Source of the DNA: Sulfopaludibacter sp963815475
GTDB taxonomy: Bacteria > Acidobacteriota > Terriglobia > Bryobacterales > Bryobacteraceae
Reading direction: 5' to 3'
Length of the DNA: 64,000 nt
Assembly: GCA_963815475.1 (NCBI GenBank)
Contig: CAWFHD010000001.1
Location: 124,001-188,000, forward strand
Shown here: piece after piece, positions 1-8,800 of the stretch
How the letters are laid out: each line of letters begins with the position of its first letter
Numbering within the stretch: the stretch's first letter is position 1
Made by a program: the position numbers and the translations under genes
The notes under the pieces: model-generated
What the model was told of the DNA's origin: nothing
The model's database searches: none
The model's input: the letters and a program-made list of their open reading frames with translations, nothing else

Positions 1-1
1 G

Positions 2-1501
2 TTGGCGCTCGATCCCAATCTCAACAGCGCGCGCTCGCAGCTCGGCATCAACCTGATGCGCCTGGCGCGCAACGGCGAAGCCTATCAGCAGCTCAAAATG
101 GCGTGGGACAACCATTTCCAGGACAGCGCCACCAAGAACACGCTGATGCTGATGGACAGCTACAAGAAATTTGTCACATTCGAGACCCCGCGCACCGTCT
201 TGATGTTGGATAAGCGCGAATCCGACTTGCTGCGTCCTTACTTTGAAAGTGAGATGGAGCGCTGCATCGCCACCTACGAGAAGAAATACAAATTCAAGCT
301 GGAATATCCGGTGCGCGTGGAAGTCTATCCCGACCACGACGATTTCGCCGTGCGCACTCTCGGCATGCCGGGTCTGGGCGCGCTCGGCGTCACCTTCGGC
401 TACGTGATCGCGATGGACAGCCCCTCGGGACGTCCCCCCGGCCAGTTCCATTGGGCCTCCACCATGTGGCATGAAATGAGCCACGTCTTCACGCTCACCA
501 TGACCAAGTCGCACGTGCCGCGATGGTTCACCGAGGGCATCGCAGTGCACGAGGAGACCGCCGTTTCCCCCGAATGGGGCGACCGCCTCGGGCCAGATGA
601 GATCTCGGCCATCAAGAACAAACAGCTCCTGCCGATTGCCGATCTCGACCGCGGCTTCATCCATCCGCAAGCACCCACGCAGGTCATCGTCAGCTATTTC
701 CAGGCGGGCCGCATCGTCGATTACATCACCGACAAATGGGGCTGGGACACCATCCTCGCTATGCTGAAAGATTTTTCAGGCGTGGCCGAGACGTCCGACG
801 TCATCAAGAAGGAATTGAAGATCGAACCCGCCGATTTCGACAAGCAGTTTCTGGCGTGGCTGGAGGGCGACACCAAAACACAGGTCACCAATTTCACCCA
901 GTGGAAGGACACCGTGAAGAAGGTGGCCGAACTCGCCCGCAATAAGGACTACGATGGCGTGATCAAGACCGCCGCGCCCATCCGCGATCTTTATCCCGAT
1001 TACGTGGAAGCCGGCAGCGTGTACGAATTCCTGGCCACTGCCTATCGCGCCAAGGACAATAAGCCCGCTGCCATTGCCGAGTTGGAACGCTACGTCAAGG
1101 TGGGAGGCCGAAACCCGGAAAGCATCAAACTGCTGGCGAAATGGGAGGAGGAAGCCGGCAACAAAAAGGAAGCCGCCGATGTGCTGGAGCGGCTCAACAT
1201 GATCTTCCCCGTGGATGACGAACTCCACCAACGCCTCGGCTCCCTGTCGCTTGACCTGAAACAGCCGCGTGAAGCCATCCGCGAATTTCAGGCAGTGTTG
1301 GCGCACAAACCGATCGACCCCGCGCAGGCTCACTATGAACTGGCCCTTGCGTATAAACTAGATCATCAACCGGAGAAGGCGAAGGATGAAGCGCTCGCCG
1401 CGCTTGAAATCGCGCCCGGCTTCCGGCCGGCCCAGAAGCTCTTGCTGGAATTGAACGACGCGGAAGGTAAAGGAACTCCGCGCGTGAACCTACCGAACTA
1501 G
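2..1501 (+). CDS. Gluzincin-like peptidase (peptidase MA type) with C-terminal TPRs, 5' end outside window
   Basis: The reading frame is open at the window edge, so the true N-terminus is missing. A zinc-peptidase motif HEMSH lies at about residues 157-161 of the visible part and is followed by WFTEGIAVHEE, where a glutamate could be the third zinc ligand, as in gluzincins of the peptidase MA group. The C-terminal half holds repeated helical segments of TPR character (for example around residues 330-490). No signal peptide can be judged because the start is absent. It ends 12 nt before moxR on the same strand and may be co-transcribed with it. The substrate is unknown. A similar HExxH-plus-TPR protein occurs at 31829-33618. 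Confidence 0.75.
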   Translation: MALDPNLNSARSQLGINLMRLARNGEAYQQLKMAWDNHFQDSATKNTLMLMDSYKKFVTFETPRTVLMLDKRESDLLRPYFESEMERCIATYEKKYKFKLEYPVRVEVYPDHDDFAVRTLGMPGLGALGVTFGYVIAMDSPSGRPPGQFHWASTMWHEMSHVFTLTMTKSHVPRWFTEGIAVHEETAVSPEWGDRLGPDEISAIKNKQLLPIADLDRGFIHPQAPTQVIVSYFQAGRIVDYITDKWGWDTILAMLKDFSGVAETSDVIKKELKIEPADFDKQFLAWLEGDTKTQVTNFTQWKDTVKKVAELARNKDYDGVIKTAAPIRDLYPDYVEAGSVYEFLATAYRAKDNKPAAIAELERYVKVGGRNPESIKLLAKWEEEAGNKKEAADVLERLNMIFPVDDELHQRLGSLSLDLKQPREAIREFQAVLAHKPIDPAQAHYELALAYKLDHQPEKAKDEALAALEIAPGFRPAQKLLLELNDAEGKGTPRVNLPN

Positions 1502-1513
1502 GAATAAATCGAC

Positions 1514-2539
1514 ATGTCAACTACCGTGACGCAGCAGTTGGAGCCTGAAGTTCTAAAATCGCGCATTGCGCGCTTCCGCCAGGTGGAGTCCGAGATCATT
1601 ACCCAGGTGCGGAAAGTGATCGTGGGCCAGGAGGAAGTACTGGAGCAAGTGATGATCGCCCTCTTTGTGGGCGGGCACTGCCTCATCACCGGTCTCCCCG
1701 GAACAGCCAAGACGCTGCTAGTGCGCACCATGGCGCAAACCCTCGGGCTGGTTTTCAAACGGATTCAGTTCACGCCGGACCTCATGCCCAGTGACATCAC
1801 CGGCACGGATATCATTGAGGAGGACAACACCACCGGCCGCCGCACCTGGACCTTTGTCCAGGGTCCTATTTTCGGCAACATCCTGCTCGCCGACGAAATC
1901 AACCGCACGCCTCCCAAGACGCAGAGCGCGCTGCTCGAAGCCATGCAGGAGAGAGCCTGCACTGTGCGCGGCAATCATTACGACCTGCCCGCTCCGTTCT
2001 TCGTGCTGGCCACGCAAAACCCCATCGAACTGGAAGGAACTTATCCGCTGCCCGAAGCGCAACTAGATCGCTTCCTTTTTAATACGGTGCTCGACTATCT
2101 CTCGGCGGCGGAGGAATTGAAAGTGGTGGACCTCACCACCGTCACCACTCTCCCTTATGCCGAACCTGTGACGAATGCCCAGGAGATTCTGGACTTCCAG
2201 CAACTGGTGCGCATGGTGCCGATCGGAGAAAGCGTAGCCAAGCACGCAGTGGAAATGGTTCGCTACTCCAGGGCCACCGACACCGACTCGCCCGACTTCG
2301 TCAAGAAGTACGTGAACTACGGAGCCAGCGTAAGAGCCGCCCAATTCCTTGTACTTGCCGCCAAAGCGAGGGCGCTGATGAAGGGCCGCTACCACGTGAC
2401 CTACGAAGACGTGCGGGCTCTCTACATTCCCGTGCTCCGCCATAGAATCCTGCTGAACTTCCACGCAGAATCGGACAAGCTGAAGCAGGATGACATCCTG
2501 AAAAAGATCCTGGAGTGGAAGGCTATTCCGAGAGATTAG
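1514..2539 (+). CDS. MoxR family AAA+ ATPase
   Basis: A 341-residue MoxR-type AAA+ ATPase. Walker A is GLPGTAKT at residues 60-67 and Walker B is LLADEIN at 124-130, followed by the usual NRTPPKTQSALLEAMQE and ATQNPIELEGTYPLPEAQLDRF segments. MoxR proteins act with DUF58 and VWA partners, often as chaperone-like factors in envelope or aerotolerance functions. Those partner genes follow directly, interrupted only by the GxxExxY cassette. The stop codon at 2537-2539 overlaps a GGAG sequence (2539-2542) that would be the ribosome-binding site of the DUF58 gene if the cassette were absent. Family assignment is secure; the process served is inferred. Confidence 0.95.
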   Translation: MSTTVTQQLEPEVLKSRIARFRQVESEIITQVRKVIVGQEEVLEQVMIALFVGGHCLITGLPGTAKTLLVRTMAQTLGLVFKRIQFTPDLMPSDITGTDIIEEDNTTGRRTWTFVQGPIFGNILLADEINRTPPKTQSALLEAMQERACTVRGNHYDLPAPFFVLATQNPIELEGTYPLPEAQLDRFLFNTVLDYLSAAEELKVVDLTTVTTLPYAEPVTNAQEILDFQQLVRMVPIGESVAKHAVEMVRYSRATDTDSPDFVKKYVNYGASVRAAQFLVLAAKARALMKGRYHVTYEDVRALYIPVLRHRILLNFHAESDKLKQDDILKKILEWKAIPRD

Positions 2540-2546
2540 GAGTGTG

Positions 2547-2577
2547 TTCACCGCCGAGACGCGGAGACGCCGAGGCT
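2547..2577 (+). repeat. Left 31-bp arm of inverted repeat, built of GCCGAGAC-type octamers
   Basis: Starts TTCACC, then three tandem octamers GCCGAGAC, GCGGAGAC and GCCGAGGC, and ends with T. It is the reverse complement of 2960-2990 except for one base in the middle octamer. It lies upstream of the GxxExxY start codon and is non-coding in this copy. Confidence 0.9.
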
Positions 2578-2580
2578 TCA

Positions 2581-2994
2581 ATGAATGTTGATGGCATTAC
2601 AGATCAGATTATCGGTGCAGCCATTGAAGTACACCGGGAAACCGGACCCGGGTTGTTGGAGTCCGCGTACGAAGAATGTCTGTGTTATGAGCTGAGCCAG
2701 CTAAAACTCAGGTTTCAGCGGCAGGTTGCGCTGCCGGTGGTATACAAGGGAATCAAGTTGGACTGCGGCTACAAGATGGATCTGCTAGTGGAAGATACTG
2801 TCATCGTTGAGCTGAAAACCGTAGAGCAGTTGATACCGGTCCACTCCGCTCAACTGCTCACGTACCTGAAAATCTCGGGGAAGCCGGTTGGACTGCTGAT
2901 GAACTTTAATGAAGCTGTGTTACGCAAAGGTCTGAAACGCCTCGTGAATGATTTCATAGAGCCTCGGCGTCTCGGCGTCTCGGCGGTGAAATAA
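2581..2994 (+). CDS. GxxExxY family protein, PD-(D/E)XK nuclease fold
   Basis: 137 residues from the ATG at 2581. This start is preferred over an in-frame ATG at 2515, which would lie inside moxR and translate the repeat arm. The family motif is G24-L-L-E27-S-A-Y30. The nuclease-like core shows D67, E77-L-K79 and Q91-L-L-T-Y95, matching the PD-(D/E)XK pattern. The last eleven residues (EPRRLGVSAVK) are encoded by the right repeat arm, so the arm is part of the gene. The stop codon TAA shares its last base with the ATG of the DUF58 gene (TAATG). No Shine-Dalgarno is evident. The biological role of this family is not established; nuclease activity is suggested only by the fold residues. Confidence 0.9.
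   Translation: MNVDGITDQIIGAAIEVHRETGPGLLESAYEECLCYELSQLKLRFQRQVALPVVYKGIKLDCGYKMDLLVEDTVIVELKTVEQLIPVHSAQLLTYLKISGKPVGLLMNFNEAVLRKGLKRLVNDFIEPRRLGVSAVK
2960..2990 (-). repeat. Right 31-bp arm of inverted repeat, coding for the GxxExxY C-terminus
   Basis: Reverse complement of the left arm with one mismatch. It starts AGCC and carries three TCGGC-containing octamers ending GGTGAA. It encodes the C-terminal tail of the GxxExxY protein and stops three bases before the DUF58 start codon. In RNA the two arms could pair and close a loop around the whole gene. Confidence 0.9.
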
Positions 2995-3884
2995 TGCTTC
3001 AACGCTTCCTCGATCCCGCGACGCTCTCCTCGATTTCAGGCCTCGACCTCATTGCCAAGACGGTCGTCGACGGGTTCGTTGCGGGACTTCACCGCTCACC
3101 GGACTTCGGCTTTTCCCAGGAGTTCGCCGAGTACCGCGCCTATTCCGAGGGTGACGACCTTCGCCACGTGGATTGGAACGTCTTCGCCCGCACCGATAAG
3201 TGCTTCCTCAAGCGCTACCGCGGAGAGACCAACAGCCAGCTCCTCATCCTGCTGGACACCTCCGCCTCCATGTCGTACGGCTCGCAGCCGGTGCACAAGC
3301 TGGATTACGCCCGCTTCGTCGCCGCGTCCCTCTGCTACATGGCGAACCTGCAGCGCGACGCTGCCGGCCTGATTATCTTCGATGACGACGTCAAGAACTA
3401 CGTGGCGCCATCTACCCGTCAGGGCCAACTTTTCCGATTGCTGCATGCTATCGAAAAGGCCGAACCCGGCACGCACACCGATTTCACTAAGCCCTTCGTG
3501 CACTTTCAGAATTTTCTTCACCGCCGCGGCATCGTGGTGGTGATTTCCGATTTCTACGAGCAGCCCTCCACCATCGTGAAGACCGTGGAGCCGCTGCGCT
3601 ATCACGGCAATGAAGTGATCCTGTTCCACGTCCTCGACCCACAGGAGTTGAAACCGAAATTCCGCGAGCCAGTGCTGCTATACGATCTGGAGAACAGCAC
3701 CAACTCACTGGAAGTTTCGCCCGAATACGCCAGACACGAATACCGGGAGAAGATCGACGCTCACGTGGAAGCGCTCTCTTCGGCAACGCGCGGCGCGGGC
3801 ATGGACTATTTCCTCATGAACACGGAACGGCCCCTCGATGAGGGTTTGCGCGAATATCTCACGGTCCGGCGGGGGCGTTTTTAA
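2994..3884 (+). CDS. DUF58 domain-containing protein
   Basis: 296 residues with the DUF58 signature (FAEYRAYSEGDDLRHVDWN, then FARTDKCFLKRY) near residues 45-80. A VWA-like MIDAS stretch LLDTSASMSYG follows at about residues 85-97. It is the standard partner of MoxR ATPases. Its ATG overlaps the stop of the GxxExxY gene by one base, and its own stop overlaps the next ATG, so translation is probably coupled along the operon. No transmembrane segment is obvious. The molecular role is probably regulatory or scaffolding, by analogy with other MoxR/DUF58 operons. Confidence 0.92.
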   Translation: MLQRFLDPATLSSISGLDLIAKTVVDGFVAGLHRSPDFGFSQEFAEYRAYSEGDDLRHVDWNVFARTDKCFLKRYRGETNSQLLILLDTSASMSYGSQPVHKLDYARFVAASLCYMANLQRDAAGLIIFDDDVKNYVAPSTRQGQLFRLLHAIEKAEPGTHTDFTKPFVHFQNFLHRRGIVVVISDFYEQPSTIVKTVEPLRYHGNEVILFHVLDPQELKPKFREPVLLYDLENSTNSLEVSPEYARHEYREKIDAHVEALSSATRGAGMDYFLMNTERPLDEGLREYLTVRRGRF

Positions 3885-5890
3885 TGGGTTTTCTGACCCC
3901 CTGGTTTCTCGCCGGCGCACTGGCAGTCGGGCTCCCCATCTGGCTGCACCTGCTCAAGAAGCACAAGACCACTCCCCTGCCCTTCAGTTCGCTGATGTTT
4001 TTCGAGAGGCGCACCCAGAGTTCCATCAAGCACCGGCGGCTGCGCTACCTGGTGCTGTTTGCGCTGCGCACCCTGCTCATCCTGCTGCTGGTGCTAGCCT
4101 TCGCGCATCCTTATATCCAGCAGCGCATCCTGCCGCTGCAGCGTTCGAATGAAGTCACCGTGCTGGCCATCGACAACTCGCTCAGCATGCGCGCCTCCGG
4201 CCTGCTCAACCAAGCCAAGAGCGACGCCAAGAGCGTGATCGGCAGCCTTCGGCCCGGCGAGCGCGCCCAGGTGCTGGCCTTCGGTTCGCGCGTCCAGGTA
4301 ATGAGCGAAGTCACCGACGACCACTCGCCGCTCAACGCCGCAGTGGATTCCATCGACGCCTCGGACGACCGCACATCCTTCGGCGAACTATCGCGCTCTC
4401 TTCGCTCCATCTCCAATTCGATTCACCTGCCGCTGCATGTACAGGTCTACTCCGACATGCAGCAGTCGGGTATGCCGGCCAACTTCAATGACCTGCGCCT
4501 GAATGCCGACGTTCGCCTGGAACCGCATCCAATGGTGAGGAAAGAGACACCCAACTTCGCCATCGACAACATTGTGGCGCCGCGGCGCGTCTATGACAGC
4601 AAGAAGACCCGCGTGCTCGCCACCGTTGCCAATTTCGGCGCGCAGAAGGCCACCAAGAACGTGTCTCTGCTGCTCAACGATCGCGTAGTGGAAACCAAGA
4701 CTGCGGAAATCCCCGAGAACGGCCGCGCCACCGTCGAGTTCGTTTCGATGGAAGTGCCGTACGGCCGCAATAAGGGCATGATTCGCGTGGATTCCGGCGA
4801 CTCGCTGCCCAACGACGACGTTTTCTACTTTTCGGTGGAGCGCGCCGATCCGCGTCACGCACTTTTCGTTCACGAAGCCGGCAATGACCGCGGCCTGCTT
4901 TACTTCAAAACCGCGCTCGAAGCTTCGGGGCAGGACGCCTTCTCCATCGACTCCGCCACCGTCGAGCAGACCACCAACGTGTCGCCTTCGAAATACGCCT
5001 TCGTCGTGCTCTCCGATGTCGGCAGCATTCCTGGCGGCTTCGAGAATCAATTGCGCGATTACGTTCGCGGCGGCGGTAGCGTGCTCATCTCGCTCGGCCA
5101 CCTCTCGGTGGCGCGCAGCAAAATTCCGGTGTCGGGCGGCCAGATAGCCGAGGCGCGCTATGCCGGCCGTGAAGGTGAGCGCTTCCAGACCGTCGCCTGG
5201 CTCGACCCGTCGCATCCCTCTATCCTGAAGGACGATCGCTGGGACGATGTGAAGTTCTATCAGGCGATCAAAGTGGACCCGTCCGGCGCCCGCGTCGCGG
5301 CCCGGCTCTCCGACCAGACTCCTCTCCTGCTCGACCAACAGGTGGGCGATGGCCGCATCCTGGTGTTCGCCTCCACCTTCGACAACGTGGCCAACGATTT
5401 CCCCAAGTCCTCCGCCTTCGTCCCCTTTATCGAGCAGACGGCGCGTTATCTGGGGCATCTGGACCAGGGACCGCCCAGCGTTCAGGTGGGTTCGTTCGAG
5501 GAACTGCGCGATTCCAAAGAGAAGGGCGCCGCCGTGGACGTGCTAGACCCCAAGGGCGACCGCGTGCTCTCGCTGGAAGAGGCCACCAAAGCGCAGAACA
5601 TCCAGTTCACGCAGTCGGGATTCTATGACATCCGGCGGCCCAACGGGCGCAATGAACTGGTGGCGGTGAATGCCGATCGCCGGGAATCTGACCTGACCCC
5701 GGCAGCCCCGGAGACACTGAGTTTATGGCAGAATACAGCCAGCGGGAGTGCTGTGCCTGGAGGACAGGCGCAAAGTGAGCAAAAACCCCTTTCTTTGTGG
5801 TGGTACGTGATGCTGGCGGCATTGGCGCTGGCCGTAGCCGAATCGGTATTGGGTAATAAACATCTCGGTGTGGACAAAGAGGCAGCATGA
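3884..5890 (+). CDS. BatA-like membrane protein with VWA domain
   Basis: 668 residues. The N-terminus has the BatA pattern: a first membrane segment, the stretch KKHKTTPLPFSSLMFFE, then a second membrane helix at about residues 57-75. A VWA domain follows with MIDAS motif AIDNSLSMRA near residues 95-105. The middle carries beta-rich and glutamine-amidotransferase-like segments (VVLSDVGSIPGGFENQLRDYVRGGG). A C-terminal membrane anchor (WWYVMLAALALAVAESVLG) ends the protein. It overlaps the preceding stop by one base and the next gene by ATGA. It likely forms an envelope complex with the MoxR, DUF58 and DUF4175 products. Confidence 0.88.
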   Translation: MGFLTPWFLAGALAVGLPIWLHLLKKHKTTPLPFSSLMFFERRTQSSIKHRRLRYLVLFALRTLLILLLVLAFAHPYIQQRILPLQRSNEVTVLAIDNSLSMRASGLLNQAKSDAKSVIGSLRPGERAQVLAFGSRVQVMSEVTDDHSPLNAAVDSIDASDDRTSFGELSRSLRSISNSIHLPLHVQVYSDMQQSGMPANFNDLRLNADVRLEPHPMVRKETPNFAIDNIVAPRRVYDSKKTRVLATVANFGAQKATKNVSLLLNDRVVETKTAEIPENGRATVEFVSMEVPYGRNKGMIRVDSGDSLPNDDVFYFSVERADPRHALFVHEAGNDRGLLYFKTALEASGQDAFSIDSATVEQTTNVSPSKYAFVVLSDVGSIPGGFENQLRDYVRGGGSVLISLGHLSVARSKIPVSGGQIAEARYAGREGERFQTVAWLDPSHPSILKDDRWDDVKFYQAIKVDPSGARVAARLSDQTPLLLDQQVGDGRILVFASTFDNVANDFPKSSAFVPFIEQTARYLGHLDQGPPSVQVGSFEELRDSKEKGAAVDVLDPKGDRVLSLEEATKAQNIQFTQSGFYDIRRPNGRNELVAVNADRRESDLTPAAPETLSLWQNTASGSAVPGGQAQSEQKPLSLWWYVMLAALALAVAESVLGNKHLGVDKEAA

Positions 5891-8800
5891 AACCTTTGGA
5901 TGGACTGTCCGAGTATTTAGGCGCCATTGAAAAGCGGCTGCGATTGATCGCGCTAAGCCGCGGCGCTGCGATTACAACCGCGGCCGCTCTGTTGCTGACG
6001 GTGGTGGCCGTGGTAGTGGCCAACAAGTTTGCCTTTTCCAACTCCAGCGTGGTGGGCGCGCGGGTCTTTCTTTTTCTGGGACTGGCGTTCGCCATTGCGG
6101 CCGCTCTCATTGTGCCCGTAATCCGCCTCAACCGCCGCCGGGCCGCGCATGAAGCCGAGAGCAAATGCCCCCAGTTCGAAGAGCGTCTCCTCACCTTCAC
6201 CGAGCGCATGGAAGCCAACAGCGCCGATCCCTTCCTGCCGCTGCTGGCCGACGATGCGCTGGCCGTGGCGCAGCGCGCCAAGCCGCACGATGTCGCGAAG
6301 AGCTCCTGGATTGTGAGCTTCTGCTCCGCCGCGTTGGCCGCGATGATCGCCCTGATCTGGCTGGGCATCTCCGGTCCCGGCTTTTTGGGATACGGCACCT
6401 CCCTGCTCTGGGGCGGCCTGCCCAAGGGCGAGATGAAGCCCTTCTATGCCGTCAAGGTCGACCCTGGCAATAAGACCATTCGCAAACGCGCTGACCAGGT
6501 GATCACTGCGACTTTGTCCGGCTTCACTGCTCCCAAAGTGCGTTTCTTCGCCAAGTACGTGAGTGCCTCGAAGTGGGAGCAGGCGGAAATGCGCACCGAG
6601 CCGGGTGGCTCCGCCTATGAGTTCATGATCGCAGGCGTGCCTGAGACGCTGGATTATTACGTGGAAGCCGGTGGAGTCCGCTCGGAAACCTACAAGCTGA
6701 ACGTTATCGACCTGCCGAGTGTCAAGAAAATCAAAGTCACCTATCATTACCCCGCGTGGAGCGGCCTGCCGAACGCCACCGAAGATCCGGGCGGCGATCT
6801 GCGCGCCGTGGAAGGCACCGACGCCGAGGTGTTCATTGAAACCGACCGGCCGATGACCACAGGCGTGCTGCTGATGGATGACGGCTCTAAAGTGCCTCTG
6901 CGCAACGCAGGCGGCAACACCATCGCGGCCAGGGTGCCTATTCGCAAGGACGGCATGTACCACGTCGCCGCCATCGAAAACGGCGAGGACGTGCGCCTCA
7001 CCAACGACTACTTCATCGAGTCCATGAAGGACAATCCGCCGGAGATTAAAGTCACTCGTCCGGGCCGCGATTTCCGTGCTACGCCGATCGAAGAAGTCAC
7101 CATCGCGGTGGAAGCCAAGGACGATTTCGGACTGCGCAGCGTGGACCTGCACTACTCAGTCAACGGTGGTCCCGACAAGACGATTTCCATGCTGCAGGCG
7201 AAGAACGCTAAAACGGCGAACGGGAACACCGTTCTCGCCCTGGAAGACTTCAAGGTGGAGCCCGGCGACATCGTGACCCTGTACGCCACGGCAAAGGACG
7301 CTCGCCAGACCACCAACACCGATATGTTCTTCATCGAGGCGCAGCCCTTCGAGCGAAATTACTCGCAATCGCAGCAGGATGGCGGTGGGGGTGGTGGCGG
7401 CGGCGATGATGCCGGACAGCAGAACCAGATTTCGCAGCGCCAGAAAGAGATCATCACCGCCACCTGGAACCAGGTGAAGGGCCAGGGCGCTCGCGGCACG
7501 GATGCCGAAAACGCCGCCTTCCTCGCTGGTGTGCAGTCCAAACTGCGCGATCAGGCCAAGTCGCTGGCGGAACGTATGAAAGCGCGCGCGCTCGAAACAG
7601 CGGGCGACTCCTTTAAGAGTTTTGTGTCGGACATGGAGCAGGCCGCCGTCGAGATGGGCCCGGCAGCTGACAAGCTCAAGGGCGCCAAGTGGCAGGATGC
7701 CCTTGCGCCGGAGCAGAAAGCCCTGCAGTACATCATGCGCGCGGAAGCCACATTCCGCGACATCCAGGTTGCCTTTGGCCAGCAGGGTGGAGGCGGTGGG
7801 GGCGGGGGCGGCGGCGCCACGCGCGATATGGAAGGCCTCTTCGACCTGGAACTCGACACCGAGAAGAACCAGTACGAAGGCGCGAAGCAAACCCAATCGG
7901 CCGACGAGAGGCAGCGCAAGATTGACGACGCTATGGAGAAGCTGAAGGAACTGGCGCGCCGTCAACAGGAACTCGCCGAGCAGCAGAAGAAGGGTCCGCA
8001 GACTTCCCAGCAGCGTTGGGAGCAGGAGCAACTCCGCCGCGAAGCCGAACAGCTTCGCCAGCAAATGGAGCAGATGACCAAAGGCAGCGACCAGGCGCTA
8101 AGCCGAGATGGCCAGCAGCAGCAGGGTAAGCAGCAGCAGGGCCAACAACAGAGCGGCCAGGGGCAGCCTGGGCAGCAAGGTCAACAGAGCGGCCAACAGA
8201 GCCAGCAGAACGGGCAACCGGGACAACCCGGACAGCAAGGCCAACAGCAGATGAGCCCGCAGCAGCAGATGCAGCAGCGCGCCCAGCAGCAACAGCAGAA
8301 CCAACAGATGCGCGGCGCCGATGCTGAGACCATGCGCAAGATGCTGGACCAGATCGCGCAGGCCACACAGGACATGCGCAACGCCGCATCATCGCAGCAG
8401 TCCGGCACCCCACAGGGACAGGCTGCCGCGCAGCGCGCGCTCGAAAGCCTGAAGCAGGCCGAGCAGATGATGCAGGGCATGCGCAGCAAGCAATCTACCG
8501 GACAGGTGGACGACCTGGTTCGCCAGGCCGAGGATCTCGCCCGCAAGCAGCAGGAGTTCGAAGGCCAACTGCGCAAGGCGTTCGGCAAAGACGAAGGCCT
8601 CCCCGCACAGCAGGCCGGCCAGTTGGCCAATCAGCGGCAGGATGAGATCGCTGAAGTGAAGAAACTGGAGCAGGAGATGCAAAATGCGGTGCGCGATCTG
8701 GCGTCCACGCAGCGCCAGGCGTCCACCAAGATGCGCGATGCGCTCAGCCAGATGCAGCAGCAGGAACTGCCGCGCGACATGCAGCGCAATGGCGACTGGA

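Larger units (their letters stand above)
2547..2990 (+). mobile_element. Inverted-repeat-bounded GxxExxY cassette inserted in the moxR-DUF58 operon
   Basis: Two 31-bp arms in inverted orientation, with one mismatch, enclose a single small nuclease-fold gene. The unit begins 7 nt after the moxR stop codon and ends 3 nt before the DUF58 start codon. MoxR and DUF58 genes are normally adjacent, so an interruption here is unexpected. Joining base 2546 to 2991 yields GGAG, seven bases, then ATG, a well-formed translation start for DUF58. I see no clear target-site duplication. Calling it mobile is inference from the repeats, the position and the restored junction. Confidence 0.55.

Noticed and set aside
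4388..5458. 356-codon minus-strand frame opposite the BatA-like gene
   Set aside because: Antisense to a conserved VWA membrane protein; no ribosome-binding site or domain.
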